NCBI RefSeq assembly: GCF_024227715.1
Contig: NZ_CP100448.1
Coordinates: 2,501,655 to 2,565,654 of the forward strand
DNA length: 64,000 bases
Reading direction: 5' to 3'
Source: Halomarina litorea
Lineage (GTDB): Archaea > Halobacteriota > Halobacteria > Halobacteriales > Haloarculaceae
The position numbers were made by a program, and so were the translations under genes. Below are positions 1 through 8,239 of the stretch, piece by piece. The stretch's first letter is position 1, and the number at the start of each line of letters is the position of its first letter. The notes below the pieces were generated by a model. That model worked only from the letters and a program-made list of their open reading frames with translations, searched no databases and had not been told where the DNA came from.

Positions 1-405
1 CCCTCGCGGCTGTTCCTCTTCGCGTTCGTCGGGAGCGTCGCCGCCGCGATGAGCGACACCCTCTCCAGCGAAATCGGCGGCCTCTACGACGACCCGCGCC
101 TCATCACAACCCTCCAGCGGGTGCCCCCCGGAACCGACGGCGGGGTCACGTGGCAGGGGGAACTCGCCGGCATCGCGGGGGCGGCCGTCGTCGCCGTCAT
201 CGCCGTCGTCGCCTTCTCGCTCTCGCCGCTGGGCGTCGTGGTCGTCGTCGCCGCCGGCGTCGCCGGGATGACCGTCGACAGCCTCCTCGGTGCGACCGTC
301 GAGGGCGTCTACGTCGACAACAAGGGGGTCAACTTCGCCGCGACGACGGCCGCCGCGTTCGTCGGGGGCGCACTCGCCGTCGCGACGGGACTGGTCGTGG
401 TCTGA
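1..405 (+). CDS. DUF92 family integral membrane protein, C-terminal part
   Basis: The reading frame is already open at base 1, so this is only the last 134 codons; the true start lies upstream. The visible part has a short DTLSSEIGG motif followed by two strongly hydrophobic glycine/valine-rich segments and a hydrophobic C-terminus. This matches the DUF92/TIGR00297 family of multi-pass membrane proteins, relatives of plant VTE6 phytyl-phosphate kinase, whose signature is an Asp-Thr-(L/A)-(A/S)-Ser-Glu stretch near a late membrane helix. An isoprenoid-phosphate kinase role is known only for plant relatives and is an inference here. It ends 64 bases before the flavoprotein gene on the same strand. 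Confidence 0.75.
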   Translation, partial: PSRLFLFAFVGSVAAAMSDTLSSEIGGLYDDPRLITTLQRVPPGTDGGVTWQGELAGIAGAAVVAVIAVVAFSLSPLGVVVVVAAGVAGMTVDSLLGATVEGVYVDNKGVNFAATTAAAFVGGALAVATGLVVV

Positions 406-469
406 GTCGGGGACGGTCCGAAGCGAAACGGGGCTAGTCCTCATGTGGGAGGCACGCGCGTCTCCGGGC

Positions 470-1516
470 ATGGAGGGCATCGAGGTCAAGCCGCACAACC
501 AACAGGAGGCCGCCGAGTCGCTCCCGCTCATCTCCGAGACGGCACGGGTGACGAGCGTCGAACCGATGGACCGCCGTCGCCACGCCGACGTGGCGGACGC
601 CGTCGCGACGCTCCTCGACGCTCACGACGAGGACCACCTGCTCGAATCGGGGGAGTGGGGCCCGGACCCCATCGACTGGCCACAGGTTGAGGCGGCGCTC
701 GACCCGGCGTCCGGCAGCACGCTCGAGCGGAAGGTCGAGAGCCTCCGTGACCGCGACGAACGGCCCTATCCCATGCTGGTCGACCTCCGCTTCGAGACCG
801 AGGGGGGCTTCGAGTTCCAGCCCGGCCAGTACGTCACCGTTCGCTACGAGGACGTCTCACGGCCCTACTCCATCGCCAGTTCGCCCACCGCCGAGGACAC
901 CGCCCTCGCCATCCGGCACGTCCCCGACGGGACGCTGACCCCGATGCTCGTGGACGCCGACCCCGGCCACGAACTGGAGATTCGCGGCCCGAACGGGGAG
1001 TTCCTCCTCGAATCGCCCTCCTCGCGCGATATCGTCTTCCTCGCGACGGGGACGGGCGTCGCGCCGTTCAAGTCGATGATCGACTACACCTTCGAGGAGG
1101 GCCGCGACGTCTTCGAGGACGAGGAACGCGACGTGTGGCTCTTCCTCGGGTGTGCGTGGGAGGACGACCTGCCCTACCGCGAGGCCTTCCGCGAGTACGA
1201 CGCCGAGCGCGAGAACTTCCACTTCGTGCCCACGCTCAGCCGCGAGGAGTACCTCTCGAAGTGGGACGGGGAGACGGACTACGTCCAGCACACGCTGATG
1301 AAGTACGTCGACGAGAGCGAACTCGCCGACGACGCCCCCGTGGAACTGCGGGAGTTCGCGGCGATGGACCCCGTCGCCGACCGGGACCGCCGCCTCGACC
1401 CGTCGACGATGGAGGTGTACGCCTGCGGCCTCAGCGCGATGGCCTACGGCCTCGTTGACGTCGCCGAGAGCATCGGCGTCTCGGGGCGCCACGTCCACGT
1501 GGAAGGGTACGGGTGA
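470..1516 (+). CDS. FAD/NAD(P)-binding oxidoreductase (ferredoxin-NADP reductase-like)
   Basis: A 348-residue cytoplasmic flavoprotein. Residues about 100-185 form an FAD-binding beta-barrel with the RPYS flavin motif at 131-134. The NAD(P) domain carries GTGVAP at 194-199 and ends with a YACG motif near residue 325 and an aromatic C-terminus. This is the layout of ferredoxin:NAD(P)+ reductases. The first 90 residues are acidic and have no recognised domain, and no iron-sulfur Cys cluster is present, so it must pass electrons to a separate carrier. The start is the ATG at 470; an in-frame ATG at 443 would add nine residues. The electron partner is unknown; the J-domain ferredoxin at 31.9 kb is one candidate by inference only. 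Confidence 0.85.
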   Translation: MEGIEVKPHNQQEAAESLPLISETARVTSVEPMDRRRHADVADAVATLLDAHDEDHLLESGEWGPDPIDWPQVEAALDPASGSTLERKVESLRDRDERPYPMLVDLRFETEGGFEFQPGQYVTVRYEDVSRPYSIASSPTAEDTALAIRHVPDGTLTPMLVDADPGHELEIRGPNGEFLLESPSSRDIVFLATGTGVAPFKSMIDYTFEEGRDVFEDEERDVWLFLGCAWEDDLPYREAFREYDAERENFHFVPTLSREEYLSKWDGETDYVQHTLMKYVDESELADDAPVELREFAAMDPVADRDRRLDPSTMEVYACGLSAMAYGLVDVAESIGVSGRHVHVEGYG

Positions 1517-1698
1517 CGGAACCGGACGCGGAGCCGTCCACGGTGTCTCGAACGACCGACCCGAGTTCAGTCCGTCGGCGGGCCGCTCATCGAGCGGTCT
1601 CGACTCCGTCCGGTCGTGCCGTGCCGGTTCGGCCCGGTTGAGGGCCGTGCGCCGCCACCCTTAGATAGCTACCGAACCAATGGGTATGGCTGATACCA

Positions 1699-2304
1699 AT
1701 GAGCACCAACAGCGTCCGGAAACTGATCTCCCGGACCATCGACGGGGTCGAAGCACTCGTCAACACCGAATCGGGGGAGATATTCATCGACGTACCCGCC
1801 GAGACCCCGCAGTACATCCGCGTCGGAGAGGGCGACGTCATCCGGGAAGGAGACGTCCGCTCGCGAGCGGAGAAGGAGCTCGACTCCTCGACCCTCAAGA
1901 GGTGGACGGTAGAACGAATCGGGCGGAAGACGGTCGTCGGGACGGACGAGGAGACGGGTGAGCGACGCGAGTGGGAGCGCGACTCGCTCGAACGGCAACT
2001 CGCGACCGGCGGACTCAGCACGACCCTCACGGACTTCGAGCGGACGAACGTCGTCGGGGGGACGAAAACCGCGGACCACGAGGGGGAGATGAGCAGGGAA
2101 TCGGTCGTCGTGATCCTCTACGGGAGCGACGGCCGGAAGTTCACCCAGACGTACCGCGTCACCGGTGTCGGGACCGACGGCGACGGCCAGCGCGTCGAAC
2201 TGGTGGAGTCCGACAAACGCGCCGAAGCGTTCGAACCCGCCCTCCGAGAGCGGTTCGACCAGACGGCCGAGGACGCGCTCCGAAAGGAGGGGTACGCGCT
2301 CTGA
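1699..2304 (+). CDS. Hypothetical acidic protein
   Basis: A 201-residue soluble protein that I do not recognise. It is rich in Glu, Arg and Asp, has no membrane segment or signal, and reads as alternating beta-strand-like and charged segments. The N-terminal third (about residues 1-60) and the part from residue 130 could be two small domains joined by a polar linker. Codon use (G or C at most third positions) matches its neighbours, so it is very likely a real gene. A weak TATA-like stretch (cttagata, near 1661) lies about 35 bases upstream, suiting a short leader. It stands alone between the flavoprotein gene and the convergent dnaG. Confidence 0.6.
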   Translation: MSTNSVRKLISRTIDGVEALVNTESGEIFIDVPAETPQYIRVGEGDVIREGDVRSRAEKELDSSTLKRWTVERIGRKTVVGTDEETGERREWERDSLERQLATGGLSTTLTDFERTNVVGGTKTADHEGEMSRESVVVILYGSDGRKFTQTYRVTGVGTDGDGQRVELVESDKRAEAFEPALRERFDQTAEDALRKEGYAL

Positions 2305-2462
2305 CCGACGCCGTCGCGCGACGGGCTCGCTCCGTCTCGGAGACGCCCCCGATACGTCGCTGAGGATGCCGGAGTGGGAACTCACGCCGTATCGGTCGGC
2401 GAACGACCGGCCAGCTAGACGGGTCGCCCGGACGCGAGCGGAGGGCGGCTACGGTTCGGGGC

Positions 2463-3869
2463 TCAGTCGGCGTCGGACTCGGCGCCCGTCTCCGGGCGGA
2501 GCAACTGGTCCGCGGTCCGCACCCGGACGCTCGTGGGCCGCTTGACGAACTCCCCGAGCGAGCGCCCGACGACCTGGTCGACCCCCCGCTGCGCGCAGAC
2601 GTCGAGCAGTCGCTGGGTCACCTCGCCGTCCACGACGACGGCGTCGGGGACGGTCCCGGCGTCGCGGACGAGGTCGAACGCCTCTCCCGCGGCCCCCTCG
2701 ACGAGGGTGGCGGCCTCGTCGTCGAGGAGGCGCGCGAGGCCAGTCTCCCCGTCGACGACCTGTTCGACGTGCCCGCGGAGCGACTCGGGGTCGCGGGGCG
2801 GGGCGTCCTCCGGGGCTGTCTCCGCGTCCTCGCTCTCGGCGTCGGCCGCCTCGTCCGTGGCGGTCTCCGCGCGGTCCTCGACTGACTCCCGGACCTCGGT
2901 GACGACGGGACCGTCCGACGCGGCGTCCCCCGACTCACCGGCGGGCGAGTCGGGCGTGGCCGTCCCGGCATCGGGCGTTTCTGGCTCCGGTTCGGCCGTC
3001 GTCTCCGGCGGTGCGGGGCGGGCGCTCCCGTCGGTGGCGGCGACGGCTTCGCGCGGCGTGTTGGCCCCCTCGATGGACTCGTAGGGCACCTTCTCGCGGA
3101 GGGCACGCATCACGGCGGCGCGGTCGAGGTCCTCGACGCTGTGGCCCGCGGGGGCGATGGCGACGTAGTCCACGTCCCCGACCTGCGCGAGTTCCTTCAG
3201 GATGAGGTCGCCCCCCCGGTCCCCGTCGAGGAAGGCGGTGACGGTCCGGTCTCTCGTCAGGTCGGCGACGGCCTGCGGGACGTTCGTTCCCTCGACGGCG
3301 ACGGCGTTCTTGATGCCGTATCGGAGGAGCGTCAGGACGTCCGCCCGGCCCTCGACGACGATGATGGCGTCGGAGTCGGCGACGCGCGGACCGGCGGGGA
3401 AGCCCTCGTACTCGGTGATGTCCTCGATGCGGATGGAGCGGCGGACCTCCTCGATGAGTTCCTGACTCGTGAGCATCGACCCGTCGAAGGCCTCGCCGAG
3501 GAGGCTCTTCGCGCGGTCGACGATGGCCCGGCGCTTCGCGGCGCGGACGTCCTCGATGCGGGCGACCTCGAGGGTGGCACGGCAGGGGCCGACGCGTTCG
3601 ATGGTCTCCAGGGCGGCGGCGAGGATGGCCGTCTCCACCTGGTCGAGGCCGCTGGCGATGGTGACGGTGCCGAACGACTGGCCGTTCTCGGAGGCGATCT
3701 CGACGTCGATGCGGCCCACCTTCGAGGAGTCCTGCAGGTCCCGAAGGTCGAGGTCGTCCCCCAGTAACCCCTCGGTCTGCCCGAAGATGGCGCCGACGAC
3801 GTCCGAGCGTTCGACCACCCCCTCGGCGGTGATGTCGGCGTGGATGAGGTATTTCGCGGTGTCTTGCAT
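2463..3869 (-). CDS. dnaG: Archaeal DnaG-like primase
   Basis: A 468-residue Toprim-family primase, annotated in archaea as DnaG; in several archaea it associates with the exosome, and primase activity has been reported. The N-terminal domain begins MQDTAKYLIHADI. The Toprim domain shows VVEGRADV (Glu173) and DGDRGGD (residues 215-221), the metal-binding acids. Residues about 270-390 are a low-complexity linker rich in Glu, Asp, Ala, Pro and Thr, followed by a conserved C-terminal domain. The start at 3869 matches the family N-terminus; the frame stays open 33 codons further upstream, but that stretch is His-rich and crosses both promoter TATA boxes. It is transcribed divergently from the tRNA-binding protein gene. 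Confidence 0.95.
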   Translation of the reverse strand: MQDTAKYLIHADITAEGVVERSDVVGAIFGQTEGLLGDDLDLRDLQDSSKVGRIDVEIASENGQSFGTVTIASGLDQVETAILAAALETIERVGPCRATLEVARIEDVRAAKRRAIVDRAKSLLGEAFDGSMLTSQELIEEVRRSIRIEDITEYEGFPAGPRVADSDAIIVVEGRADVLTLLRYGIKNAVAVEGTNVPQAVADLTRDRTVTAFLDGDRGGDLILKELAQVGDVDYVAIAPAGHSVEDLDRAAVMRALREKVPYESIEGANTPREAVAATDGSARPAPPETTAEPEPETPDAGTATPDSPAGESGDAASDGPVVTEVRESVEDRAETATDEAADAESEDAETAPEDAPPRDPESLRGHVEQVVDGETGLARLLDDEAATLVEGAAGEAFDLVRDAGTVPDAVVVDGEVTQRLLDVCAQRGVDQVVGRSLGEFVKRPTSVRVRTADQLLRPETGAESDAD

Positions 3870-3927
3870 GATGTGAGTGCCCGTGTGGGCGTGATGGTGA
3901 ATGCCACGCGCGGACGCATGGCTACGG

Positions 3928-3955
3928 TATAAAATGGTACCGGTCGATGTATAAA
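3928..3955 (-). promoter_or_regulatory. Tandem TATA boxes upstream of dnaG
   Basis: Two TATAAA-type elements stand 22 bases apart (centred near 3931 and 3953). Read on the minus strand, the proximal one would place transcription start near 3905, giving dnaG a leader of about 35 bases; the distal one would give about 60 bases. The proximity of two good boxes suggests alternative start sites. The assignment is from sequence alone. Confidence 0.6.
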
Positions 3956-4066
3956 GGATGCGGACCACGTCGTACGGGCCGCGCCGGACGCGAGGCGGCC
4001 CGCCGTCGTCCCGTCGCCCATCCGCGGCGCAGGAACGACTATACCCGACGCGTGTGAGCGCCCGCC

Positions 4067-4411
4067 ATGGGTATCGACGAGGCCGACATCGACCCCGGAC
4101 GCTTCCTGAACGACGTCGAGATGCGGATCGGCGAGATCGTCTCCGCGGAGCCGTTCCCCGAGGCGCGCAAGGACGTCTACAAGCTTGTCGTGGACTTCGG
4201 GTCCGAACGGCGGCAGTCGGCAGCGGGCCTGACCGACTGCTACCGGCCGGACGAACTCGTCGGGCGGCAGGTGGTGGCCGTCGTCAACCTCGGGACGGTG
4301 AACGTCGCGGGCTTCGAGAGCCAATGTCTCGTCACGGGCGTCGATGGACCGGAGGGCGTCGTCCACCTCCAACCCGAGCGCGAGGTGGAGAACGGGACGC
4401 GGGTGTACTGA
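4067..4411 (+). CDS. CsaA-like tRNA-binding protein (EMAP-II/OB fold)
   Basis: A 114-residue protein consisting of one tRNA-binding OB-fold domain, as in CsaA and the C-terminus of methionyl-tRNA synthetase. The pattern includes MRIGEIVSAEPFPEARKDVY near residue 18, a central LVGRQVVAVVNLG strand (residues about 65-77) and a QCLVTGV strand, which are characteristic of the family. Length equals stand-alone CsaA proteins. In bacteria CsaA acts as an export-related chaperone; archaeal members are usually called tRNA-binding proteins, and the physiological role is not settled. A TATA-like ctatacc near 4038 lies about 28 bases before the ATG, consistent with a leaderless transcript. Divergent from dnaG. 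Confidence 0.85.
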   Translation: MGIDEADIDPGRFLNDVEMRIGEIVSAEPFPEARKDVYKLVVDFGSERRQSAAGLTDCYRPDELVGRQVVAVVNLGTVNVAGFESQCLVTGVDGPEGVVHLQPEREVENGTRVY

Positions 4412-4533
4412 GACGGATATCGACCGACATCCGCCACTCACTCGCGCTTTTCGAAGAACTTTCTTCTCCAATACTGACGACCGTTGGCAATGACAGTAAT
4501 CTTTAGGTGCTGTGAATACTATTCGAGCTGGTA

Positions 4534-4770
4534 ATGGTCAGTCGACACGCGCTGGGCTGGGCGGCCGTCTTCACGATTCTCGTCGTGTTCTCGGTCCCGT
4601 GGTTCCTCTGGGGGGACGCGACGGTGGCGTTCGGCCTCCCGGTGTGGCTCTGGTGGCACGTCGGGTGGATGGTGGTGACCGCGGGCGTCTTCGCCGTCTT
4701 CGCCTCACGTGCGTGGGGGGTCGGTATCGAAGCGCCCGCCGAGTCGGGAGTCGGAGGTGACCGGGCGTGA
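4534..4770 (+). CDS. DUF3311 small membrane protein, symporter accessory subunit
   Basis: A 78-residue protein with two membrane helices (about residues 8-27 and 35-57), joined by a short aromatic loop with Trp-Leu-Trp-Gly, and a polar C-terminal tail. DUF3311 proteins typically precede sodium:solute symporters and are thought to be a small subunit. Its TGA overlaps the GTG start of the symporter by four bases (GTGA), so the two are translationally coupled. A TATA-like ctttagg at about 4499-4505 lies roughly 30 bases upstream of the ATG. Confidence 0.85.
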   Translation: MVSRHALGWAAVFTILVVFSVPWFLWGDATVAFGLPVWLWWHVGWMVVTAGVFAVFASRAWGVGIEAPAESGVGGDRA

Positions 4771-6302
4771 CACCCTTCCCGCTCCAGTCCGACCTCGCCC
4801 TCCAGTTGGGCGTCGTCGGCGCGTACCTCCTCGTCGCCCTCGCGGTGGGCGTCGTCGCCTACCGCCTCACCGACAACACCGCCGAGGACTACTACCTCGC
4901 GAGTCGCACCCTCGGCACCGTCGTCCTCCTCTTCACGACGTTCGCGACGCTCCTCTCGGCGTTCACGTTCTTCGCCGGGCCGAACATCGCCTACAACGCC
5001 GGACCCGAGTGGATACTGGTCATGGGCGTGATGGACGGCGTCGTCTTCGCCGTCCTCTGGTACGTCATCGGCTACAAGCAGTGGCTCGTCGGGCGGGCGC
5101 GAGGGTACGTCACCCTCGGCGAGATGCTCGGCGACCGCTTCGGCTCTACGGCCCTGCGGATGGCCGTCGCCGGCATCGCCCTGTTCTGGCTCCTGCCGTA
5201 CGTGATGCTCCAGCAACGCGGCGCGGGCCTCGCACTCAGCGGCCTCACGAACGGCGCCGTCCCGGTGTGGGCCGGCGCGGGGGCCATCACCGTGTTCATG
5301 ATACTGTACGTCGCCATCTCGGGGATGCGCGGGGTGGCGTGGACCGACACCCTGCAGGGCGCGTTCATGCTCTCGGTCGTCTGGATCGCCGTGCTCTGGG
5401 TCCTCTCCTCCGTGGGCGGTGCGGGCGCGGCGACGGCCCGCCTCGGCGACGTCGCCCCCGAGTTCCTCGGCCTCGGCGGAGGTCTCTACACCCCGCAGTA
5501 CGTCATCTCGACCGCCATCTACATCGCCTTCGGCGTCACTATGTTCCCGCAGATCAACCAGCGCTTCTTCGCCGCCGGGTCGAAGGAGACCCTCAAGCGC
5601 ACGTTCGCGCTCTGGCCCGTGCTGGTCCTCCTGCTGTTCGTCCCAGCGTTCATGCTCGGCGCGTGGGCGCGCGGCCTCGGCGTCGAGGTGCCCGCCGGGG
5701 AGAACGTCCTCCCCATCCTCCTGGAGGCGTTCACGCCGACGTGGTTCGCGGCGCTCGTCATCGCGGGCGCGCTCGCGGCCATGATGTCCTCCTCGGACTC
5801 GATGCTCCTCTCGGGGGCGTCGTACCTCACGCGGGACGTCTACCGCCCGCTGTTCGGCCGCCCGGACCGCGAGGCACTCGTCGCCCGTCTCGGCGTCGCC
5901 GCGTTCGCACTGGTCGCCTACGCGCTCAGCCTCACGACCGGCGCCACCCTCAGAGTCATCGGCGAGACGGCCTTCGGCGGCTTCGCACAGCTCGCGCTCC
6001 CCGTGATCGTCGCCCTCTACTGGCGGCGGACGACCAAGGCGGGGATGCTCGCGGGCGTCCTCGGGAGTCAGGCCTTTTACCTCGCGCACGTCGCGGTCAC
6101 GATTCCCCTCGTCCGCGACCTGTTCGGGCTGGCCGGCGAGGCCAGCCTCGCGAGCCTCGGGGCCGCCTTCTACCTCGGGTGGGCACCGCAACTCGTCGGG
6201 ATGGCCCTCTCGCTCCTCCTCACCGTTGGGGTCAGCGCCGTCACCTCCCCGGCGAGCAGCGAGGAACGGGCGGTCTACTTCGAGAGCCTCCGGGCGGACT
6301 GA
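4767..6302 (+). CDS. Sodium:solute symporter (SSS family)
   Basis: A 511-residue transporter with about 13 hydrophobic helices, which uses the sodium gradient to import an organic solute. Family marks are the early DYYLASRTLG segment (residues about 35-44), LLSAFTFFAGPN in the next helices, and the SSSDSMLLSG stretch (about 340-350), which in the family lies in a sodium-site helix. It begins at GTG 4767, overlapping the DUF3311 gene. The two-gene layout is like that of PanF/YhjB-type carriers, but the substrate cannot be predicted. The C-terminal tail is short and cytoplasmic. Confidence 0.9.
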   Translation: MTPFPLQSDLALQLGVVGAYLLVALAVGVVAYRLTDNTAEDYYLASRTLGTVVLLFTTFATLLSAFTFFAGPNIAYNAGPEWILVMGVMDGVVFAVLWYVIGYKQWLVGRARGYVTLGEMLGDRFGSTALRMAVAGIALFWLLPYVMLQQRGAGLALSGLTNGAVPVWAGAGAITVFMILYVAISGMRGVAWTDTLQGAFMLSVVWIAVLWVLSSVGGAGAATARLGDVAPEFLGLGGGLYTPQYVISTAIYIAFGVTMFPQINQRFFAAGSKETLKRTFALWPVLVLLLFVPAFMLGAWARGLGVEVPAGENVLPILLEAFTPTWFAALVIAGALAAMMSSSDSMLLSGASYLTRDVYRPLFGRPDREALVARLGVAAFALVAYALSLTTGATLRVIGETAFGGFAQLALPVIVALYWRRTTKAGMLAGVLGSQAFYLAHVAVTIPLVRDLFGLAGEASLASLGAAFYLGWAPQLVGMALSLLLTVGVSAVTSPASSEERAVYFESLRAD

Positions 6303-6331
6303 GGTTTATATACGATGCCGGGGGCACCCCC
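6303..6331 (+). promoter_or_regulatory. Orphan TATA box followed by GC palindrome
   Basis: Directly after the symporter stop lies a strong TATA-like tttatatac (6304-6312), followed by cgggggcacccccg (about 6318-6331), a perfect six-base inverted repeat with a two-base loop. The next gene starts 200 bases later and has its own TATA box (near 6497), so this element either marks the end of the symporter transcript or starts a short non-coding RNA. Confidence 0.3.
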
Positions 6332-6525
6332 GCCGTGTCCTGACCCACGCCACGGGCCGGGCCGCGGGGGCGACCCCGGACCGCGAGCGGGCGTCCCCCG
6401 CGACCGGAGCGCGACACGACGGCCCGTGGGTCCGCGGCGTGTCGCCTGCTCGCCACAACTTCGGAGAAGCGGCGGCACTCGTCGCCGCGACTACCTTTAT
6501 CCGACCGGCGCGCGTCCCGCCGGAC

Positions 6526-6804
6526 ATGGCAGACCTACTGTCCGACGACGAGATTTCCGAGCGGTTGCCCGACGGGTGGGAACGGGAGGGCGACGAGATC
6601 GTCCGCACCTACGAGTTCGACAGCTACCTCGGGGGCGTCGGCTTCGCCGCCGGTGCGGGCGGCGTCGCGCAGGACGCCTTTCACCACCCGACCATCACCA
6701 TCGGGTACAAGGAAGTCGAGGTGCGCCTGACGAGTCACGAGGAGGGCGGCGTCACCGACAAGGACATCGACCTCGCCGAGCGCTTCGACGACATCAGCGA
6801 GTAG
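6526..6804 (+). CDS. 4a-hydroxytetrahydrobiopterin dehydratase (PCD)
   Basis: A 92-residue pterin-4a-carbinolamine dehydratase-like protein, the full length for the family. The active-site region is HHPTITIGYKEVEVRLTSH (residues about 53-72); family members use the first His pair and a later His with an acidic residue. It dehydrates 4a-hydroxytetrahydropterin to the quinonoid dihydropterin. Haloarchaea often lack an obvious aromatic amino acid hydroxylase, so the physiological pterin is uncertain. The start follows a cctttatcc TATA-like element about 28 bases upstream. The stop lies four bases before the LWR-salt gene, suggesting an operon. Confidence 0.85.
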   Translation: MADLLSDDEISERLPDGWEREGDEIVRTYEFDSYLGGVGFAAGAGGVAQDAFHHPTITIGYKEVEVRLTSHEEGGVTDKDIDLAERFDDISE

Positions 6805-6808
6805 GACG

Positions 6809-7276
6809 ATGACCGACGGAACCGAGGAGCGCGCCCCCGGCGACGCCGCCTACGTCTTCCGGGTGCGCTTCCGCCTCGACCCGGCCGCCTCCGGCGTCAG
6901 CCTCTCGCCGAACACCTTCGAGACGACGCTCGAACGGGCCGCCGACCCGCCCGGCGAGGAGGGGTGGCTCTTCTTCCGGGACAACCTCTGGCGCGGCGAG
7001 GCGAATGACGCTACCCACGTCAGGGACCTCGCGGAGGAGGCCCTCGGGGGTCGCGGTGCGCGCACCCGCCCGACCGGTGAGGGGAGCGGCATCACCGTCG
7101 AGTCGGTCTCGTTCAGCGAACTCCGGACCTCCGAGGCGTACCTCGACGCACTCGAGGCGGCCATCGGCGACGAACTCGACGCTGACGGCGGCACCTTCGG
7201 GAACGCGAGGAGCGCCGACGAGGTGCTGAAGAACTACCTCGGGAGTTCCATCCACGTCCGCCCGGAACGTTCTTGA
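6809..7276 (+). CDS. LWR-salt protein
   Basis: A 155-residue acidic cytoplasmic protein restricted, as far as I know, to haloarchaea and named for a conserved Leu-Trp-Arg motif; here it is DNLWRGEAND, about residues 59-68. The N-terminal half begins with a YVFRVRFRL strand, and the C-terminal half has a predicted alpha/beta character ending in NYLGSSIHVRPE. No enzymatic residues are evident and no function is established. It starts four bases after the pterin dehydratase stop, and the HAD hydrolase gene begins 27 bases after its own stop, so the three genes may be co-transcribed. Confidence 0.75.
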   Translation: MTDGTEERAPGDAAYVFRVRFRLDPAASGVSLSPNTFETTLERAADPPGEEGWLFFRDNLWRGEANDATHVRDLAEEALGGRGARTRPTGEGSGITVESVSFSELRTSEAYLDALEAAIGDELDADGGTFGNARSADEVLKNYLGSSIHVRPERS

Positions 7277-7303
7277 TTCCAGAGGGACTAGAGAGCCCCT
7301 CGA

Positions 7304-7954
7304 ATGCGAACTGCCTACGACTTCTGGTTGCTGGACCTCGACGGTACCCTCATCGACGTGGAACCGGACTACGTCCACGAGGTGATGCGGGAGGTCGGTG
7401 ACCGAATCGGTCGGCCGTTCACCGAACGCGAGGCCGAACTGCTCTGGCACGGCCTCGGCGGGTCGCGCGACGAACTCCTCCGCCGCTGGGGGTTCGAGCC
7501 GACCGAGTTCTGGGCGACGTTCCACGCCGTCGAGGACCCCATCGCCCGCGCCGAGCACTCGTTCGTCTACGACGACGCGGCGTCCGTCGCCAACCTCGAC
7601 CGCCCGACGGGGCTGGTGACCCACTCACAGCAGCGTCTCGCGGACGCGGCGCTCGACGCTCTCGACATCAGCGACTGGTTCGACACGGTCGTCTGCTGCG
7701 ACGACGAACTGGGCTGGAAGCCCGACCCCGCGCCGGTCCAGTTGGCCATGACGAACCTCGGCGTCGGCCCCGACCACCGGGGCGTCCTCGTCGGCGACGG
7801 CCCGCAGGACGTGGGTGCGGCGTGGAACGCCGGTCTCGACGGCATCCACGTCGAGCGCCACGGCCACGAGCGCCGAGGGTCCTGCGTCCTCGGGGACCGC
7901 CGCGTCACGAGCTTCGACGACCTGCTCGGGACCGGCGCCTCCGCGAGCGACTGA
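7304..7954 (+). CDS. HAD-superfamily hydrolase (phosphoglycolate phosphatase-like)
   Basis: A 216-residue Haloacid Dehalogenase-type phosphatase. Motif I is DLDGT (residues about 10-14), with the nucleophilic Asp. Motif II is the THS near residue 106, motif III the Lys in GWKPDPAP (about 138-145), and motif IV VLVGDGPQD (about 164-172). A helical cap domain lies between motifs I and II. This is the C1-cap phosphatase layout shared with phosphoglycolate and pyrimidine-nucleotide phosphatases; the substrate is not predictable. It lies downstream of the LWR-salt gene in the same direction. Confidence 0.85.
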   Translation: MRTAYDFWLLDLDGTLIDVEPDYVHEVMREVGDRIGRPFTEREAELLWHGLGGSRDELLRRWGFEPTEFWATFHAVEDPIARAEHSFVYDDAASVANLDRPTGLVTHSQQRLADAALDALDISDWFDTVVCCDDELGWKPDPAPVQLAMTNLGVGPDHRGVLVGDGPQDVGAAWNAGLDGIHVERHGHERRGSCVLGDRRVTSFDDLLGTGASASD

Positions 7955-7966
7955 GCGCGAGCGCCG

Positions 7967-8179
7967 TCAGTCGTAGACGTCCTCGGCGTCGTCGAGCGGT
8001 AGGCTGAGTGCTGCCTCGTCCATCTCTTCGACGCGAGCGGTCAGCTCCAGAGCCAGGTCGCACTCCGGGCAGGGGACCGCAAACCGAATGTGGATGTCGT
8101 CGTCCTCCTCGAAGAGGTCGAGGACGGCGGCGTCGGAGGGGTAGAGGAACTCGGCGTCGAGTTCGTGGTCGCAACTCAT
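7967..8179 (-). CDS. Small acidic zinc-ribbon-like protein
   Basis: A 70-residue acidic protein with one Cys pair in the form CPEC (residues about 37-40) and a CDH near the N-terminus (Cys3, His5), which could together bind a zinc ion. There is no membrane segment. It is typical of the many short Cys-pair proteins of haloarchaea, and no function is known to me. It is convergent with the HAD hydrolase, 12 bases apart, and its start is the ATG at 8179. Confidence 0.6.
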   Translation of the reverse strand: MSCDHELDAEFLYPSDAAVLDLFEEDDDIHIRFAVPCPECDLALELTARVEEMDEAALSLPLDDAEDVYD

Positions 8180-8239
8180 CGGGGCATCACCATACGGAGC
8201 GGAGGCAGTCCCGCCGTTTCAAGCCTTTGCCGGCGACAC

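Noticed and set aside
4503-6191. Minus-strand 562-codon frame opposite the sodium:solute symporter
   Set aside because: The frame is made of charged residues without domain, while the opposite strand encodes a normal SSS transporter with a coupled subunit.
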